A stretch of 64,000 bases of DNA from Bin87 sp965220505. GTDB taxonomy: Bacteria; Chloroflexota; Dehalococcoidia; Lucifugimonadales; UBA3495. A model generated the notes under the pieces. The model saw nothing but the letters and a program-made list of their open reading frames with translations, was not told where the DNA came from and searched no databases. Of the stretch, positions 25,816-33,628 are shown piece after piece. The translations under genes and the position numbers were made by a program. Positions within the stretch are counted from its first letter, which is position 1; the number at the start of each line of letters is the position of its first letter. The stretch covers positions 496,001-560,000 of the forward strand of contig CBDCQE010000003.1 of NCBI GenBank assembly GCA_965220505.1. The letters are read 5' to 3'.

Positions 25816-27198
25816 ATGAAAACCATACCCAAACGGCTGACCCTGCTCGTTTCGGCGCTGGCGTTGCTCGCGATGATCGCCTGCACCACTCCGGCGGCTC
25901 AGGAACCGGAGGCTTCTCCTCCCAGCGCCGCGCCGGAGGCAATGACCACGCGGGCGCCCGCGATGGAACCTCCCCCGCTCGCCGATTTCAACGAACAGCG
26001 GCAGAGCATCAATGAAGCCTGGGACCTGGTGCACGACGACTTTGACCAGTGGCGCGCGGATCTGACCATGTGCCATCCTGCCACGATGACCGAGGCCCTG
26101 AGCGGGTTCGCCATCGAGTTCAGCAGCGTCACCGAAGCGACGCGCGATCTGACCCGAACTAAGACCACCGGGGAATTCGCCGACAAGCTGATCACCGCTG
26201 CCGAAGATGAGGAGACCGCCTTCCGGCAGCTCCGCGACCGCTGGCAGCCTGGCAACGTCTCCCTGTTCGAAAATGTCGAAATCCAGCGCAATCTGGCGTC
26301 CCAGGCGCAGCGCGAGGCCAAGGATATGGCCCTGGAACTGCGGGCGACATTGGAAGAGACCGCAGACCCGGAAGAAATCGCTGCCTTTACCGAGGCGTTT
26401 GAAGCCATTGTAGAGGACTGGGAAGAGGTCCACGCGGAGTATGACAAGCTGGGCGACGGGGCCGATGACGCGGAAGTTTCCGACGTTATTGATGGCCTCA
26501 AGGCGCTGACCAAAAAGATGGAGGCAATTGCCGCCGCCGTTGACGAATTGCCGTCTCTGAAGGGCGGGAAGGACGCGATCAAGGCCCTGGAAAAGGCGGC
26601 TCAAGCCGAGGTGGATGCGTTCAGCGCGGCTGCCGAGAGTTCAACCGGGGAAGAAGAAAAAGAAGCGGAAGAAGGGGAGGATAAGGACGAGGACACTGCG
26701 AAGCTGCCCGATTTCAAGGACATCGACGCCAGCATCAAGGACAGCGAGGAAGCTTTGGAGGCTCTGTCCGACGTGGTCGACGATCTTTCCGTCGAGGACA
26801 CCGCCGACGCGCTGAACGACATCACCCTGTTCGAGCTCGAGTATGACCGCCTCATGCAAACGTGGGACCGGTTCCACGCTGACTACAACTCCTGGCGGGC
26901 CGACGACGGCGGATGTGACCGGATCGAGGTTCTGGAATCCCTGACCGAGTTCAGCGCCAACATGGACGCCGTGGGCGACAGTGTGCGCGGCCTCCCCAAG
27001 TCCGGCTACCTGGAGCCCGTCCATCGCCTGCTGGTAGCGGCAATCGAAGGCGAAGAACAGGCCTTCCGGAGCCTGCGTGACACCTGGCAGCCGTTCACCC
27101 TCGACGCTCTCCGCGCCATCGACCGGGCTCGCATCATGAGTGACACCCGCCGCAGCGACGCGGACATCATCATCGTGGAGTTGGAAAACCGCTTCTAG
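25816..27198 (+). CDS. Lipoprotein with a duplicated helical domain
   Basis: 460 residues. A signal peptide ends in a lipobox LLAMIACTTP, so it should be lipid-anchored outside the membrane. Two related helical domains flank a long acidic middle (Glu/Asp-rich around 275-300). Copy one (about 55-160) has WDLVHDDFDQWRAD, a Cys and ETAFRQLRDRWQP. Copy two (about 338-455) has WDRFHADYNSWRADD, a Cys and EQAFRSLRDTWQP. No enzyme motif. It is the last gene of the S49/GldG-like operon and may be its substrate-binding or scaffold part. No family name recognised. Confidence 0.75.
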   Translation: MKTIPKRLTLLVSALALLAMIACTTPAAQEPEASPPSAAPEAMTTRAPAMEPPPLADFNEQRQSINEAWDLVHDDFDQWRADLTMCHPATMTEALSGFAIEFSSVTEATRDLTRTKTTGEFADKLITAAEDEETAFRQLRDRWQPGNVSLFENVEIQRNLASQAQREAKDMALELRATLEETADPEEIAAFTEAFEAIVEDWEEVHAEYDKLGDGADDAEVSDVIDGLKALTKKMEAIAAAVDELPSLKGGKDAIKALEKAAQAEVDAFSAAAESSTGEEEKEAEEGEDKDEDTAKLPDFKDIDASIKDSEEALEALSDVVDDLSVEDTADALNDITLFELEYDRLMQTWDRFHADYNSWRADDGGCDRIEVLESLTEFSANMDAVGDSVRGLPKSGYLEPVHRLLVAAIEGEEQAFRSLRDTWQPFTLDALRAIDRARIMSDTRRSDADIIIVELENRF

Positions 27199-27319
27199 CA
27201 TTCCGGCTGCGGTGCCAAACTCCCAAGGTCCACCATCGGGCGGCGATCTCCGTTGCGGAGCGCCGCCCGCCTTGCTGTCAATTCACCGTGGTGGAGCCTC
27301 AATGCCGGCGAACCCCTCG

Positions 27320-27328
27320 GTGCTATAA
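27320..27328 (+). promoter_or_regulatory. Extended -10 promoter (TGCTATAAT) of the LLM oxidoreductase gene
   Basis: TGC followed by TATAAT is a perfect extended -10 element, 34 bp before the ATG at 27362. No -35 is obvious, which an extended -10 can tolerate. Confidence 0.5.
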
Positions 27329-27361
27329 TCCCCGAACTCCCACTGCTGTTACGGTGCGACC

Positions 27362-28417
27362 ATGCGCTTCGGCCATTTCTTCTACCCCATGAAATTCGAC
27401 GATTCCCGCGACGACGTGGAGATCCAGGAATGCCTCGATGAAGCGGTTTTGGTCGAAGAGCTGGGGTACGACGCCATCTGGTTCGCCGAGCACTACTTCA
27501 CCGGGGAGTGCGTCTACGGAGACCCGTTGGTGTTCGCCGGCGCGGTGGCGGTGAAAACCAGCCGAGTCCTGTTGGGCTTCGGCATCATCGAGCTCCCGTT
27601 GCACAACCCCGTCCGCGTGGCGATGCAGACTGCGCTGCTGGACAACCTCAGCCGGGGCCGGTTGGTGGTGGGGACCGCCAAGGGCTCCAACTACAACGCC
27701 TTCGAGTACACCGGTTTCGGCACCGACCCGGCGCTGGGCGCGGCCCAGATGGAAGAAGCCGAGGAGCTGATGGTCACGGCCTGGACGCAGGATAATGTCC
27801 ATTTCCAGGGCGAGCACTACCAGGTCGCGTTCCCATCGGTGCGTCCCCGGCCCTACCAGAAACCCCATCCCCCGTTGGCGCGCGCGTGCATCAACCGCGA
27901 GTCGATCATCGAGATGGCGCGCATGGGCCGTCCGATCCTGCTCCGCGGCCGCTCCATCAACAGCACCGCTGCCGACATCGCCCTCTACCGCGACACCATG
28001 GCCGAGGCGGGATTCGGCGAGGACGCAATCGAACGCAACTTGGAGCAGATCTGGGTCTGGCGCGAGATCCACGTCGCGGAAACCGACGACCAGGCCATGG
28101 ACGAGTTCCTGCCGGCCAACCTGGTCGCCTACACCACCATCCAGGACTACCGCGAGCAGTGGAACCCGAAGGAATTTCCCATGTCCTACCAGCCGCCACC
28201 CATACAAAAGGAGTCCTACGGGGAGCGGCCCGATCCTGATGCGCCGGAAAACCTCGTGGGCAGCCCGCGGCGGGTCGCCGAGCAGTTGGACGAGATGCGT
28301 CGCTTGGGCATCCGCAACCTGATGCTTACCAACCGCGGGCTCATGTCAGCAGAAGCGACCCACCGCTCGCTCAAACTCCTCGCCGAGCACGTCATGCCCA
28401 AGTTCCGCAACGCCTGA
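27362..28417 (+). CDS. LLM-class (luciferase-like) flavin-dependent oxidoreductase
   Basis: 351 residues of the bacterial luciferase-like family, TIM-barrel FMN- or F420-using oxidoreductases. Seen: MRFGHFFYPMKFDD at the first strand, ELGYDAIWFAEHYFTG, VLLGFGIIELPLHNPVR, LDNLSRGRLVVGTAKG, and a C-terminal half with NLVGSPRRVAEQLDEM. The insert QYQ-type segment around FPMSYQPPPIQ varies in this family. Oxidative attack on an organic substrate is likely, but the substrate is unknown. A weakly related second copy lies at 41473-42627. Confidence 0.9.
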   Translation: MRFGHFFYPMKFDDSRDDVEIQECLDEAVLVEELGYDAIWFAEHYFTGECVYGDPLVFAGAVAVKTSRVLLGFGIIELPLHNPVRVAMQTALLDNLSRGRLVVGTAKGSNYNAFEYTGFGTDPALGAAQMEEAEELMVTAWTQDNVHFQGEHYQVAFPSVRPRPYQKPHPPLARACINRESIIEMARMGRPILLRGRSINSTAADIALYRDTMAEAGFGEDAIERNLEQIWVWREIHVAETDDQAMDEFLPANLVAYTTIQDYREQWNPKEFPMSYQPPPIQKESYGERPDPDAPENLVGSPRRVAEQLDEMRRLGIRNLMLTNRGLMSAEATHRSLKLLAEHVMPKFRNA

Positions 28418-28552
28418 ACCGTCGCGCCTCGAAACGTCATTGCGAGCGAAGTAATGTCACCCCGCACTTGATGCGGGGGCGGCAATGCCGTCGGATACGC
28501 GCAACCCTTCGACAACAGGCCAACCGAACCCGTATTGATTGGGAGGATAGGA

Positions 28553-28942
28553 ATGGAGAAGACCAGGAACAATCATCCGGACATCGCGCCGTCAGGCCCG
28601 ACCTTCAGCCGCAGCGTGAAGGTGGGCAACCTGCTGTTCGTCGCCGGCTGCACGGCTCGCGGCACCGATGCCCAGGGCAAGTCGATGATGGAGCAGACGA
28701 GGGTAACGCTGGACCGGGTTGCGCGAATCGTGCAGGCCGAGGGCGGGCAACCGTCGGACATCGTGAAAATCACAACCTTCGTTACCAGCGTCCCCGCCTG
28801 GCAGGAAGGGCGCGAAACGCAGGAAGCGCTGTGGGCTGAGTTCTTCGGGGGCGCCTACCCAGCGAACACCCTGGTGGAGATCACCGCCCTGGCCGAGCCC
28901 GGCCTGGACGTCGAGATCGAAGCCATCGCGGAGATCAGCTGA
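28553..28942 (+). CDS. Rid-family (YjgF/RidA-like) protein without the catalytic Arg
   Basis: 129 residues of the Rid fold, a trimeric chorismate-mutase-like barrel: VGNLLFVAGCTARG, DIVKITTFVTSVPAWQEG and NTLVEITALAEPGLDVEIEA. RidA enzymes hydrolyse enamine/imine intermediates using Arg105. Here the aligned residue is Asn105 (PANTLVEI against PARSCVEV in RidA), while the Glu in EIEAIA is kept, so it is more like the non-deaminase Rid subfamilies. The ATG at 28553 has GGGAGG 6 nt upstream. It follows the LLM gene, a pairing also known from Rut-type pathways, though no other rut gene is present. Confidence 0.85.
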   Translation: MEKTRNNHPDIAPSGPTFSRSVKVGNLLFVAGCTARGTDAQGKSMMEQTRVTLDRVARIVQAEGGQPSDIVKITTFVTSVPAWQEGRETQEALWAEFFGGAYPANTLVEITALAEPGLDVEIEAIAEIS

Positions 28943-28963
28943 GAACGGTTGCCGTCCCGATAA

Positions 28964-29551
28964 TCATTCGGGACGGTGGAACTCCTCCACCTGCCGCAGG
29001 TAGTTGCGCAGCAGGTCGTGCCCTACCGTGGTCAGGATCGACTCGGGGTGGAACTGGACGCCCTCAACGGGTAGCTCCTTGTGGCGCACACCCATGATCA
29101 GCCCGTTGTCGGTCCAGGCCGTGACTTCCAGGAAGTCGGGCATAGTCTCGGGGTAGATGACCAGGCTGTGGTAGCGGATGCCCTCAAACGGGTTGGGCAG
29201 GCCGGCGAACACCCCTTTCCCATCGTGGTGGATCATCGAGGTCTTGCCGTGGCGGATCTCGCCGGCGCGGTCCACCGTTGCGCCGTAGGCGTCACCGATA
29301 CACTGGTGGCCCAGGCAGACGCCCAGCACGGGCAGTTTGGGGCCAAAGTGCCGGATGACGTCATTGGAGATTCCAGCCTCCCGAGGCGTGCAGGGTCCGG
29401 GAGATACCACGATGCCCTCGGGCTGCATCGCCTCGATGTCCTCGATGGTGGTCTTGTCGTTGCGGACCACCTCAACCTCGGCGCCCAACTCGCACAGGTA
29501 CTGGTAGAGGTTGTAGGTGAAACTGTCGTAGTTGTCGATTAGCAGCAGCAT
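28964..29551 (-). CDS. trpG: Anthranilate synthase component II (glutamine amidotransferase)
   Basis: 195 residues, normal for TrpG/PabA. It supplies ammonia from glutamine to TrpE. The class I amidotransferase triad is present: Cys79 in GVCLGHQ, and His168 and Glu170 in VQFHPES. The N-terminal MLLLIDNYDSFTYNLYQYL and the SPGPCTPREAG loop are characteristic. It is the last gene of the trpE-VOC-trpG operon, separated from the VOC gene by a MITE-like repeat, and should be controlled by the Trp T-box upstream of trpE. It could also serve folate synthesis as PabA. Confidence 0.93.
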   Translation of the reverse strand: MLLLIDNYDSFTYNLYQYLCELGAEVEVVRNDKTTIEDIEAMQPEGIVVSPGPCTPREAGISNDVIRHFGPKLPVLGVCLGHQCIGDAYGATVDRAGEIRHGKTSMIHHDGKGVFAGLPNPFEGIRYHSLVIYPETMPDFLEVTAWTDNGLIMGVRHKELPVEGVQFHPESILTTVGHDLLRNYLRQVEEFHRPE

Positions 29552-29563
29552 ATCTCAGCTCTC

Positions 29564-29641
29564 TGGATTCCGGCCCCGTATCGAGTACGGGGTGACCCCA
29601 TGTCAAGCACAGGGCAGGCTGTTCTTTCGCCGGAATGACGG
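29564..29641. repeat. MITE-like inverted repeat, family A copy 3 (shortened)
   Basis: TGGATTCCGGC (29564-29574) pairs with GCCGGAATGACGG (29629-29641), the same ends as copies 1 and 2. The inside carries its own palindrome, CCCCGTATCGAGTACGGGG. It lies within the trp operon, between trpG and the VOC gene. A possible remnant of another common repeat (GTCATTGCGAGCG) is at 28437-28449. Confidence 0.7.
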
Positions 29642-29647
29642 TTTGGG

Positions 29648-30088
29648 TCAGTACAGCTCCACCAATTCCAGCCAGTTCCCGTCCGGGTCCTGGCAGTAGG
29701 ACGCCTTGCGCACCATGTTGCCGGCGTCGTCGTACATCGGGACCGGCGGCGTGGGGTAGCTGAGTCCCCGGTTGCGGGTGTTCTCATAGAAGGCGTCAAT
29801 GTCCTCGACGTAGAAGGCCAAGTGCGCGGCGCGGACGTCGTTCTTGTCGAAGTCGGCGTACCCGCCCTCCGGGTTCATGTACTGGATGAGCTCCAGCTGG
29901 TGCCCGTCGCCCATGTCAAAGAACGCGCCCTTGATGTGAGTGTCGGGGAATCCCAGCAGCGTGGTGGGAAACTCACCGGTGCGCTCGGTCCGCATGGTCA
30001 GGTTCAGGCCCAGCACGTCGGAGTAGAAGGAGACGGCGGCCTCCAGGTTCTTGACGATAAAGCCGGTGTGGAAGAATGATTTGAGCAT
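29648..30088 (-). CDS. VOC-superfamily (glyoxalase-like) protein
   Basis: 146 residues with two beta-alpha-beta-beta-beta modules: FFHTGFIVKNLEAAVSFYSD, then HIKGAFFDMGDGHQLELIQY, then DVRAAHLAFYVEDIDAFYEN and KASYCQDPDGNWLELVELY. Metal ligands at the usual places would be His7, Glu in HQLELIQY, His in RAAHLAFY and Glu in NWLELVEL, so it is probably a metal-dependent lyase/dioxygenase of the glyoxalase type. It lies between trpE and trpG on the same strand, an unusual place; a role in tryptophan synthesis is not known. Confidence 0.85.
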   Translation of the reverse strand: MLKSFFHTGFIVKNLEAAVSFYSDVLGLNLTMRTERTGEFPTTLLGFPDTHIKGAFFDMGDGHQLELIQYMNPEGGYADFDKNDVRAAHLAFYVEDIDAFYENTRNRGLSYPTPPVPMYDDAGNMVRKASYCQDPDGNWLELVELY

Positions 30089-30189
30089 TTCGACCTCGCG
30101 TTATTGCATGGATGAACAGGATTGAGGGGATGATGGAGCGCCGGCTTTGCGCGATTTTCCGCGGCGACTCTTAGGGCGCAGTGACACAA

Positions 30190-31650
30190 TTAGACGGCCC
30201 CTTCGGCCACGTCAATGGCGCGCATCATGGCACCGGATTTGTGGCGGGTCTCCATGTACTCGTCCTCGGCTACGCTGTCGGCGACCACGCCGCCGCCGGC
30301 CTGGACGTACATGACGCCGTCCTTGAAGATGCCGGTGCGCAGAACCAGGGCGGTGTCCATGTTGCCGTTGTAGCTGAAGTAGGCCACCGCGCCGCCGTAG
30401 GGCCCGCGCCGCTCCTGCTCCACCTCGGCGATAATCTCCATGGCGCGGATCTTGGGTGCGCCGGACACCGTGCCGGCAGGGAAGCAGGCGCGGAGAGCGT
30501 CGTAGGGGGTCATCTCGGGCTTGAGCTGCCCTTCCACGTGGGACACCAGGTGCATGACGTGAGAGAACCGCTCCACGTCCATGTACTGGGTGACGCTGAC
30601 GGTGCCCGGCACGCTGACGCGGCCGATGTCGTTGCGGCCGAGGTCCAGCAGCATGATGTGTTCGGCCTGCTGCTTTTCGCTGCCCTTCAACTCTTCTTCC
30701 AGGGCGAGGTCCTCCGCCGGCGTCTGGCCCCGTGGCCGCGTGCCGGCGATGGGATGGGTAGAGACGGTGCCATCGTGGACCGTGGCCACGGTCTCGATGG
30801 CCGCGCCGACGATCTGGAACCCGTTGAGGTCCAGGTAGTACATATACGGCGACGGGTTGCTGCCCCGCAGGGCCCGGTACACCTGGAAGGGGTGGGCATC
30901 GGTGTGGCGGCTGAACCGCTGCGAGTTCACCACCTGTATGACGTCGCCGGCGTAGATGTACTCAATGCACTTCTCGATGACAGCTTCGTATTCCGGCACG
31001 GTGAAGTTGGATTGGGTCTCGCTGCCAGCGGGCAGCGCGGGTGTCGCCAGCAGTTCCGGCGGGATTTCCAGCGGCCGGGAGAGACGATCCACCATGCGCT
31101 CGATCTTGGCGGTGGCCGCGGTGTAAGCCTCGGCAATGTCGCCGCCGTCCAGCCGGGCGTGGCTCACCACCTTGATGTCGTGGCGCAGGTGGTCGAACAC
31201 GAGCAGCGTGTCGGTGAACATGAAGACCGACTCGGGCAGGCCCTGGGGGTCGGCCTCCGGCATGGGCACGCGAGGCTCAAAGTAGTGCACGGCGTCGTAG
31301 GCGACATAGCCCACGCCGCCCCCGTGGAACGGTGGCAGACCCTCCACGGGAATCAGCCGGAAGGTGTCCATTTCACGCTGCACCAGGGTCAGCGGGTCCA
31401 CCGCGCCCGAGGGCTGGTCGGCGCCGGTGCTGAACACGTCGTAAGGCTCGGTGCCGATGAAACTGTAGCGGCCAATGCGTTCCCCGCCGGCCACCGACTC
31501 CAGCAGGAAGGAGTAGGGCGGACGCGCCACCTTCAGGTAGGCTGACACGGGGGTTTCCAGGTCGGCGTTGATGGTTCGGTATATCGGGCAGAGGTTGCCC
31601 TGGCCGGCCAGGGCGCGGACCTGATCAAGGGTGGGGTAGTACATTGTCAT
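30190..31650 (-). CDS. trpE: Anthranilate synthase component I
   Basis: 486 residues. TrpE converts chorismate to anthranilate with ammonia from TrpG. The allosteric tryptophan-site motif LLES is present (YSFLLESVAGGERIGRYSF), as are the catalytic-domain motifs FSHVMHLVSHVEG, FPAGTVSGAPKIRAMEI and the C-terminal MYVQAGGGVVADS. The ATG at 31650 follows a Trp T-box leader with a terminator, so expression should rise when tRNA-Trp is uncharged, in addition to feedback inhibition. A 454-residue frame on the opposite strand is a shadow. Confidence 0.95.
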   Translation of the reverse strand: MTMYYPTLDQVRALAGQGNLCPIYRTINADLETPVSAYLKVARPPYSFLLESVAGGERIGRYSFIGTEPYDVFSTGADQPSGAVDPLTLVQREMDTFRLIPVEGLPPFHGGGVGYVAYDAVHYFEPRVPMPEADPQGLPESVFMFTDTLLVFDHLRHDIKVVSHARLDGGDIAEAYTAATAKIERMVDRLSRPLEIPPELLATPALPAGSETQSNFTVPEYEAVIEKCIEYIYAGDVIQVVNSQRFSRHTDAHPFQVYRALRGSNPSPYMYYLDLNGFQIVGAAIETVATVHDGTVSTHPIAGTRPRGQTPAEDLALEEELKGSEKQQAEHIMLLDLGRNDIGRVSVPGTVSVTQYMDVERFSHVMHLVSHVEGQLKPEMTPYDALRACFPAGTVSGAPKIRAMEIIAEVEQERRGPYGGAVAYFSYNGNMDTALVLRTGIFKDGVMYVQAGGGVVADSVAEDEYMETRHKSGAMMRAIDVAEGAV

Positions 31651-31689
31651 ATCGTGATTTCCAGGAGTGTTGGGCGACAGCAGCAAAAG

Positions 31690-31716
31690 AAAAAGCCCGT
31701 CCCCTGCGGGACGAGC
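31690..31716 (-). terminator. T-box leader intrinsic terminator
   Basis: On the minus strand GCTCGTCCC pairs with GGGACGGGC around a GCAG loop, followed directly by TTTTTC. It is the terminator half of the T-box switch and lies about 40 bp before the trpE start. Confidence 0.85.
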
Positions 31717-31945
31717 CTGTAGGCCGCAATGCCACCCTGCGTACGGTGTTCGGCGGGCGGATAACGCGACCCATACGGCCCGTCCTACTTGGCTCCACTC
31801 CCTTTGGGGTAGCGGCCTTTCAACGGGCGGCTCCGGGGTCCATTCAACGTCTGCGCCTGGCGCCGGTTCACAGCTACTCCGGCTCTCTGGGCCTCGCTGG
31901 ACGCGTACTAATCCCCTTCACGGCTTGTGGGTATTCGGATTTGCG
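31690..31945 (-). promoter_or_regulatory. Tryptophan T-box riboswitch controlling the trpE operon
   Basis: The leader contains the T-box core AGGGTGGCATTGCGG (31724-31738); its UGGC bulge matches a tRNA 3' end GCCA, as expected for tRNA-Trp. It is followed by the terminator at 31690-31716. Stem I features include CAGAGAGCCGGAGTAGCTG (the AGAGAG bulge region) and a specifier loop GAATGGACCCC, where TGG (31840-31842) is a tryptophan codon followed by the usual purine. Uncharged tRNA-Trp should stabilise the antiterminator and let trpE-VOC-trpG be transcribed. Boundaries are approximate; pairing was judged by eye. Confidence 0.88.
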
Positions 31946-31951
31946 GGATCA

Positions 31952-31980
31952 ATTGTATGGCGGGCGGTTGGGAGCGTCAA
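31952..31980 (-). promoter_or_regulatory. Sigma-70-type promoter of the trp T-box leader
   Basis: TTGACG (31980-31975), a 17-bp spacer and TACAAT (31957-31952) form a near-consensus promoter, with transcription expected to start near 31945. The -35 box overlaps the TGA stop of the upstream same-strand gene. Confidence 0.8.
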
Positions 31981-32849
31981 CGGGATTGGCAGAAGCCGTT
32001 TTCATGCAGCATGGTTTCGAGTTCCGCATAGGTCAATCCGGTTTCTCGCTGGATTTTGCGTACGCAGGACTTTGCACTCGATGCAACGTTGGGCGTTCCA
32101 AAAGGCTGGTGTTCCTTACCTTGGAGTGCTCTGACAGCTTTGCAGATGTTGGACCAACTTTGGTGAGTTGCTGACCTGATTTCTTTCACATGCTCGATGA
32201 ATTCTCCACCGATTTCGACGTTAGATACTTGTCGACGTTGGCCTGTGGACTTGATCGGAGTTTCCCGGTCCAAAATAAGAAGCGGCTGCTGACCCAAGAT
32301 CGTAATCAAATCCAGGTCAGGGTTCTCTACGAAATCAGGCGGGTCGCAAACTGGATTGTCGCTGAAGTAGAGATCCCACGAAGCCTGGCGGATCGCTCGC
32401 TGCAATTCTCTGTGCGGGTGCTGGTCTTCCGTCAACATACCGGCCCAAAAGGGCATATAGCAGAAATTCCAGCCGGCCGTGAACGCATCGGGGTTATGGG
32501 TATTTCCCCAGACGTGTCTCAATCCGTAACCTGTGCGACGGACAATCTTCCTGCTGGTGTATTTTTCCCAAGCCATTTGGGCCCGTGAATTGTCATCCAG
32601 GACAATTGGACGACCGTCTCCCTGGTCCCACGTGGTGTGCGCTCCTTTTGTCAAGCCCGGATAATGTTCTCGGCTAGTCCGGGCGCGTTTCGGGTAATAT
32701 TGCAATTTGGCTCTTACCTTGTCCGGTTGGACGAAGTACGAATGCTCAAACGCGGCTTGAATGATCGAAACCCCGCCATCTCGGAAGTATTCTTCAAGCG
32801 ATTGGGTTGCAGGTGTGAGGTCTCCGGTATGAATACGTACGTTAACCAT
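31977..32849 (-). CDS. Hypothetical protein, 290 aa, third gene of the PIN toxin-antitoxin locus
   Basis: 290 residues from the ATG at 32849, chosen for CCGGAG 9 nt upstream. No recognised domain. Striking stretches are GYGLRHVWGNTHNPDAFTAG and NFCYMPFWAGMLTEDQHPH, then a helical AIRQASWDLYFSDNP. The last 70 residues look like a helical DNA-binding-sized unit (SWSNICKAVRALQG; YAELETMLHENGF). No signal peptide or membrane segment. It begins 16 bp after the PIN-domain gene and is AT-richer than its neighbours, so it probably belongs to the same acquired locus. Function unknown. Confidence 0.65.
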   Translation of the reverse strand: MVNVRIHTGDLTPATQSLEEYFRDGGVSIIQAAFEHSYFVQPDKVRAKLQYYPKRARTSREHYPGLTKGAHTTWDQGDGRPIVLDDNSRAQMAWEKYTSRKIVRRTGYGLRHVWGNTHNPDAFTAGWNFCYMPFWAGMLTEDQHPHRELQRAIRQASWDLYFSDNPVCDPPDFVENPDLDLITILGQQPLLILDRETPIKSTGQRRQVSNVEIGGEFIEHVKEIRSATHQSWSNICKAVRALQGKEHQPFGTPNVASSAKSCVRKIQRETGLTYAELETMLHENGFCQSR

Positions 32850-32865
32850 TGCTATGGACTCCGGT

Positions 32866-33264
32866 TCAACGGCGGGCCGGGAAACGGTTGAGGGCGCCAG
32901 TCCAGTCCAGGATGCTACGGTCATCCGTTATCAGTTGGTGTCCCTCCTGGGCGGTGGCGATGATGATCCGGTCGGCGGGGTCGTCGTGGAAATCGGTCAA
33001 GGCGACGGAGCGGGCGGCGATTGCGCCGTCAACCGGGATTTCAATGAGTCCGGCGGCTAGGAGGCTTTGACGCCACTGCATGGCGGTGACGTCTAACGTG
33101 AGGCGGCTTTTGGACAGAAGCAGGGCTACTTCCCAGACAGAGATGGCGGAGAAAGCGGCATCGCCTTGTCGTTTGGCCCTTTCGATTCTGGCGCTTGCTT
33201 CCCTACCCAGCCTGGAGTTCGATTCCATATACCAGATCAGGGTGTGAGTGTCCGGCAGTATCAA
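32866..33264 (-). CDS. PIN-domain ribonuclease, VapC-like toxin
   Basis: 132 residues with the PIN acidic residues in place: D5 in LPDTHTLIW, E45 in ISVWEVALL, D98 in HDDPADRIIIATA and D114 in LITDDRSILDW. VapC toxins cleave RNA with Mg2+ at this site. The ATG overlaps the antitoxin stop by 4 bp, the normal arrangement for such pairs. A third gene of unknown function follows by 16 bp. Confidence 0.9.
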   Translation of the reverse strand: MILPDTHTLIWYMESNSRLGREASARIERAKRQGDAAFSAISVWEVALLLSKSRLTLDVTAMQWRQSLLAAGLIEIPVDGAIAARSVALTDFHDDPADRIIIATAQEGHQLITDDRSILDWTGALNRFPARR

Positions 33265-33578
33265 GCAGGGCGCTCCTCATCTTGGCCAGTATATGGACCG
33301 TACCACTCCTCATCCTGGTCGGTGCGCAAGGCGTACCATTCCGGTGGCAGCGGGGATACGATGTCGCCGTGAATCTGCACACGACCCTTGAGCGAACCTC
33401 GGAGAGGGTCGTGTACTTCCTGGTATCGGGTAATTTGAACTACTGGCTCATCTCCGTCGAAGATGATCACCTCTCCGCCACACTCTGCAAGCTCGGCGAT
33501 AATTTGCAAGCACTGCTCCTTGAATTCCGCGGTAGTGCAGGTGTGATAAATCCGTTGGGGTTTGGAGTCCGCCGTCAT
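33261..33578 (-). CDS. Antitoxin of the PIN toxin, Phd/YefM- or AbrB-like
   Basis: 105 residues from the ATG at 33578 (GGAGAGGG just upstream). The N-terminal half, AEFKEQCLQIIAELAECGGE followed by VIIFDGDEPVVQITRY, has the Phd/YefM pattern of helix, then strand-turn-strand. The C-terminal half ends IVSPLPPEWYALRTDQDEEW, the kind of tail that wraps the toxin. Longer upstream frames to 33761 are rejected because they run into the next gene's 3' region and lack family similarity. The pair should autoregulate, but no operator was identified. Confidence 0.8.
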   Translation of the reverse strand: MTADSKPQRIYHTCTTAEFKEQCLQIIAELAECGGEVIIFDGDEPVVQITRYQEVHDPLRGSLKGRVQIHGDIVSPLPPEWYALRTDQDEEWYGPYTGQDEERPA

Positions 33579-33628
33579 TTTCCCTCTCCAATGTTCAGTC
33601 AGGGAATGGGGTAGATATATTGAGCATA

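Noticed and set aside
30181..31545. 454-residue plus-strand frame over trpE
   Set aside because: It is antisense to a clear trpE, has His/Val/Ala-rich composition typical of GC-driven shadows and no domain.
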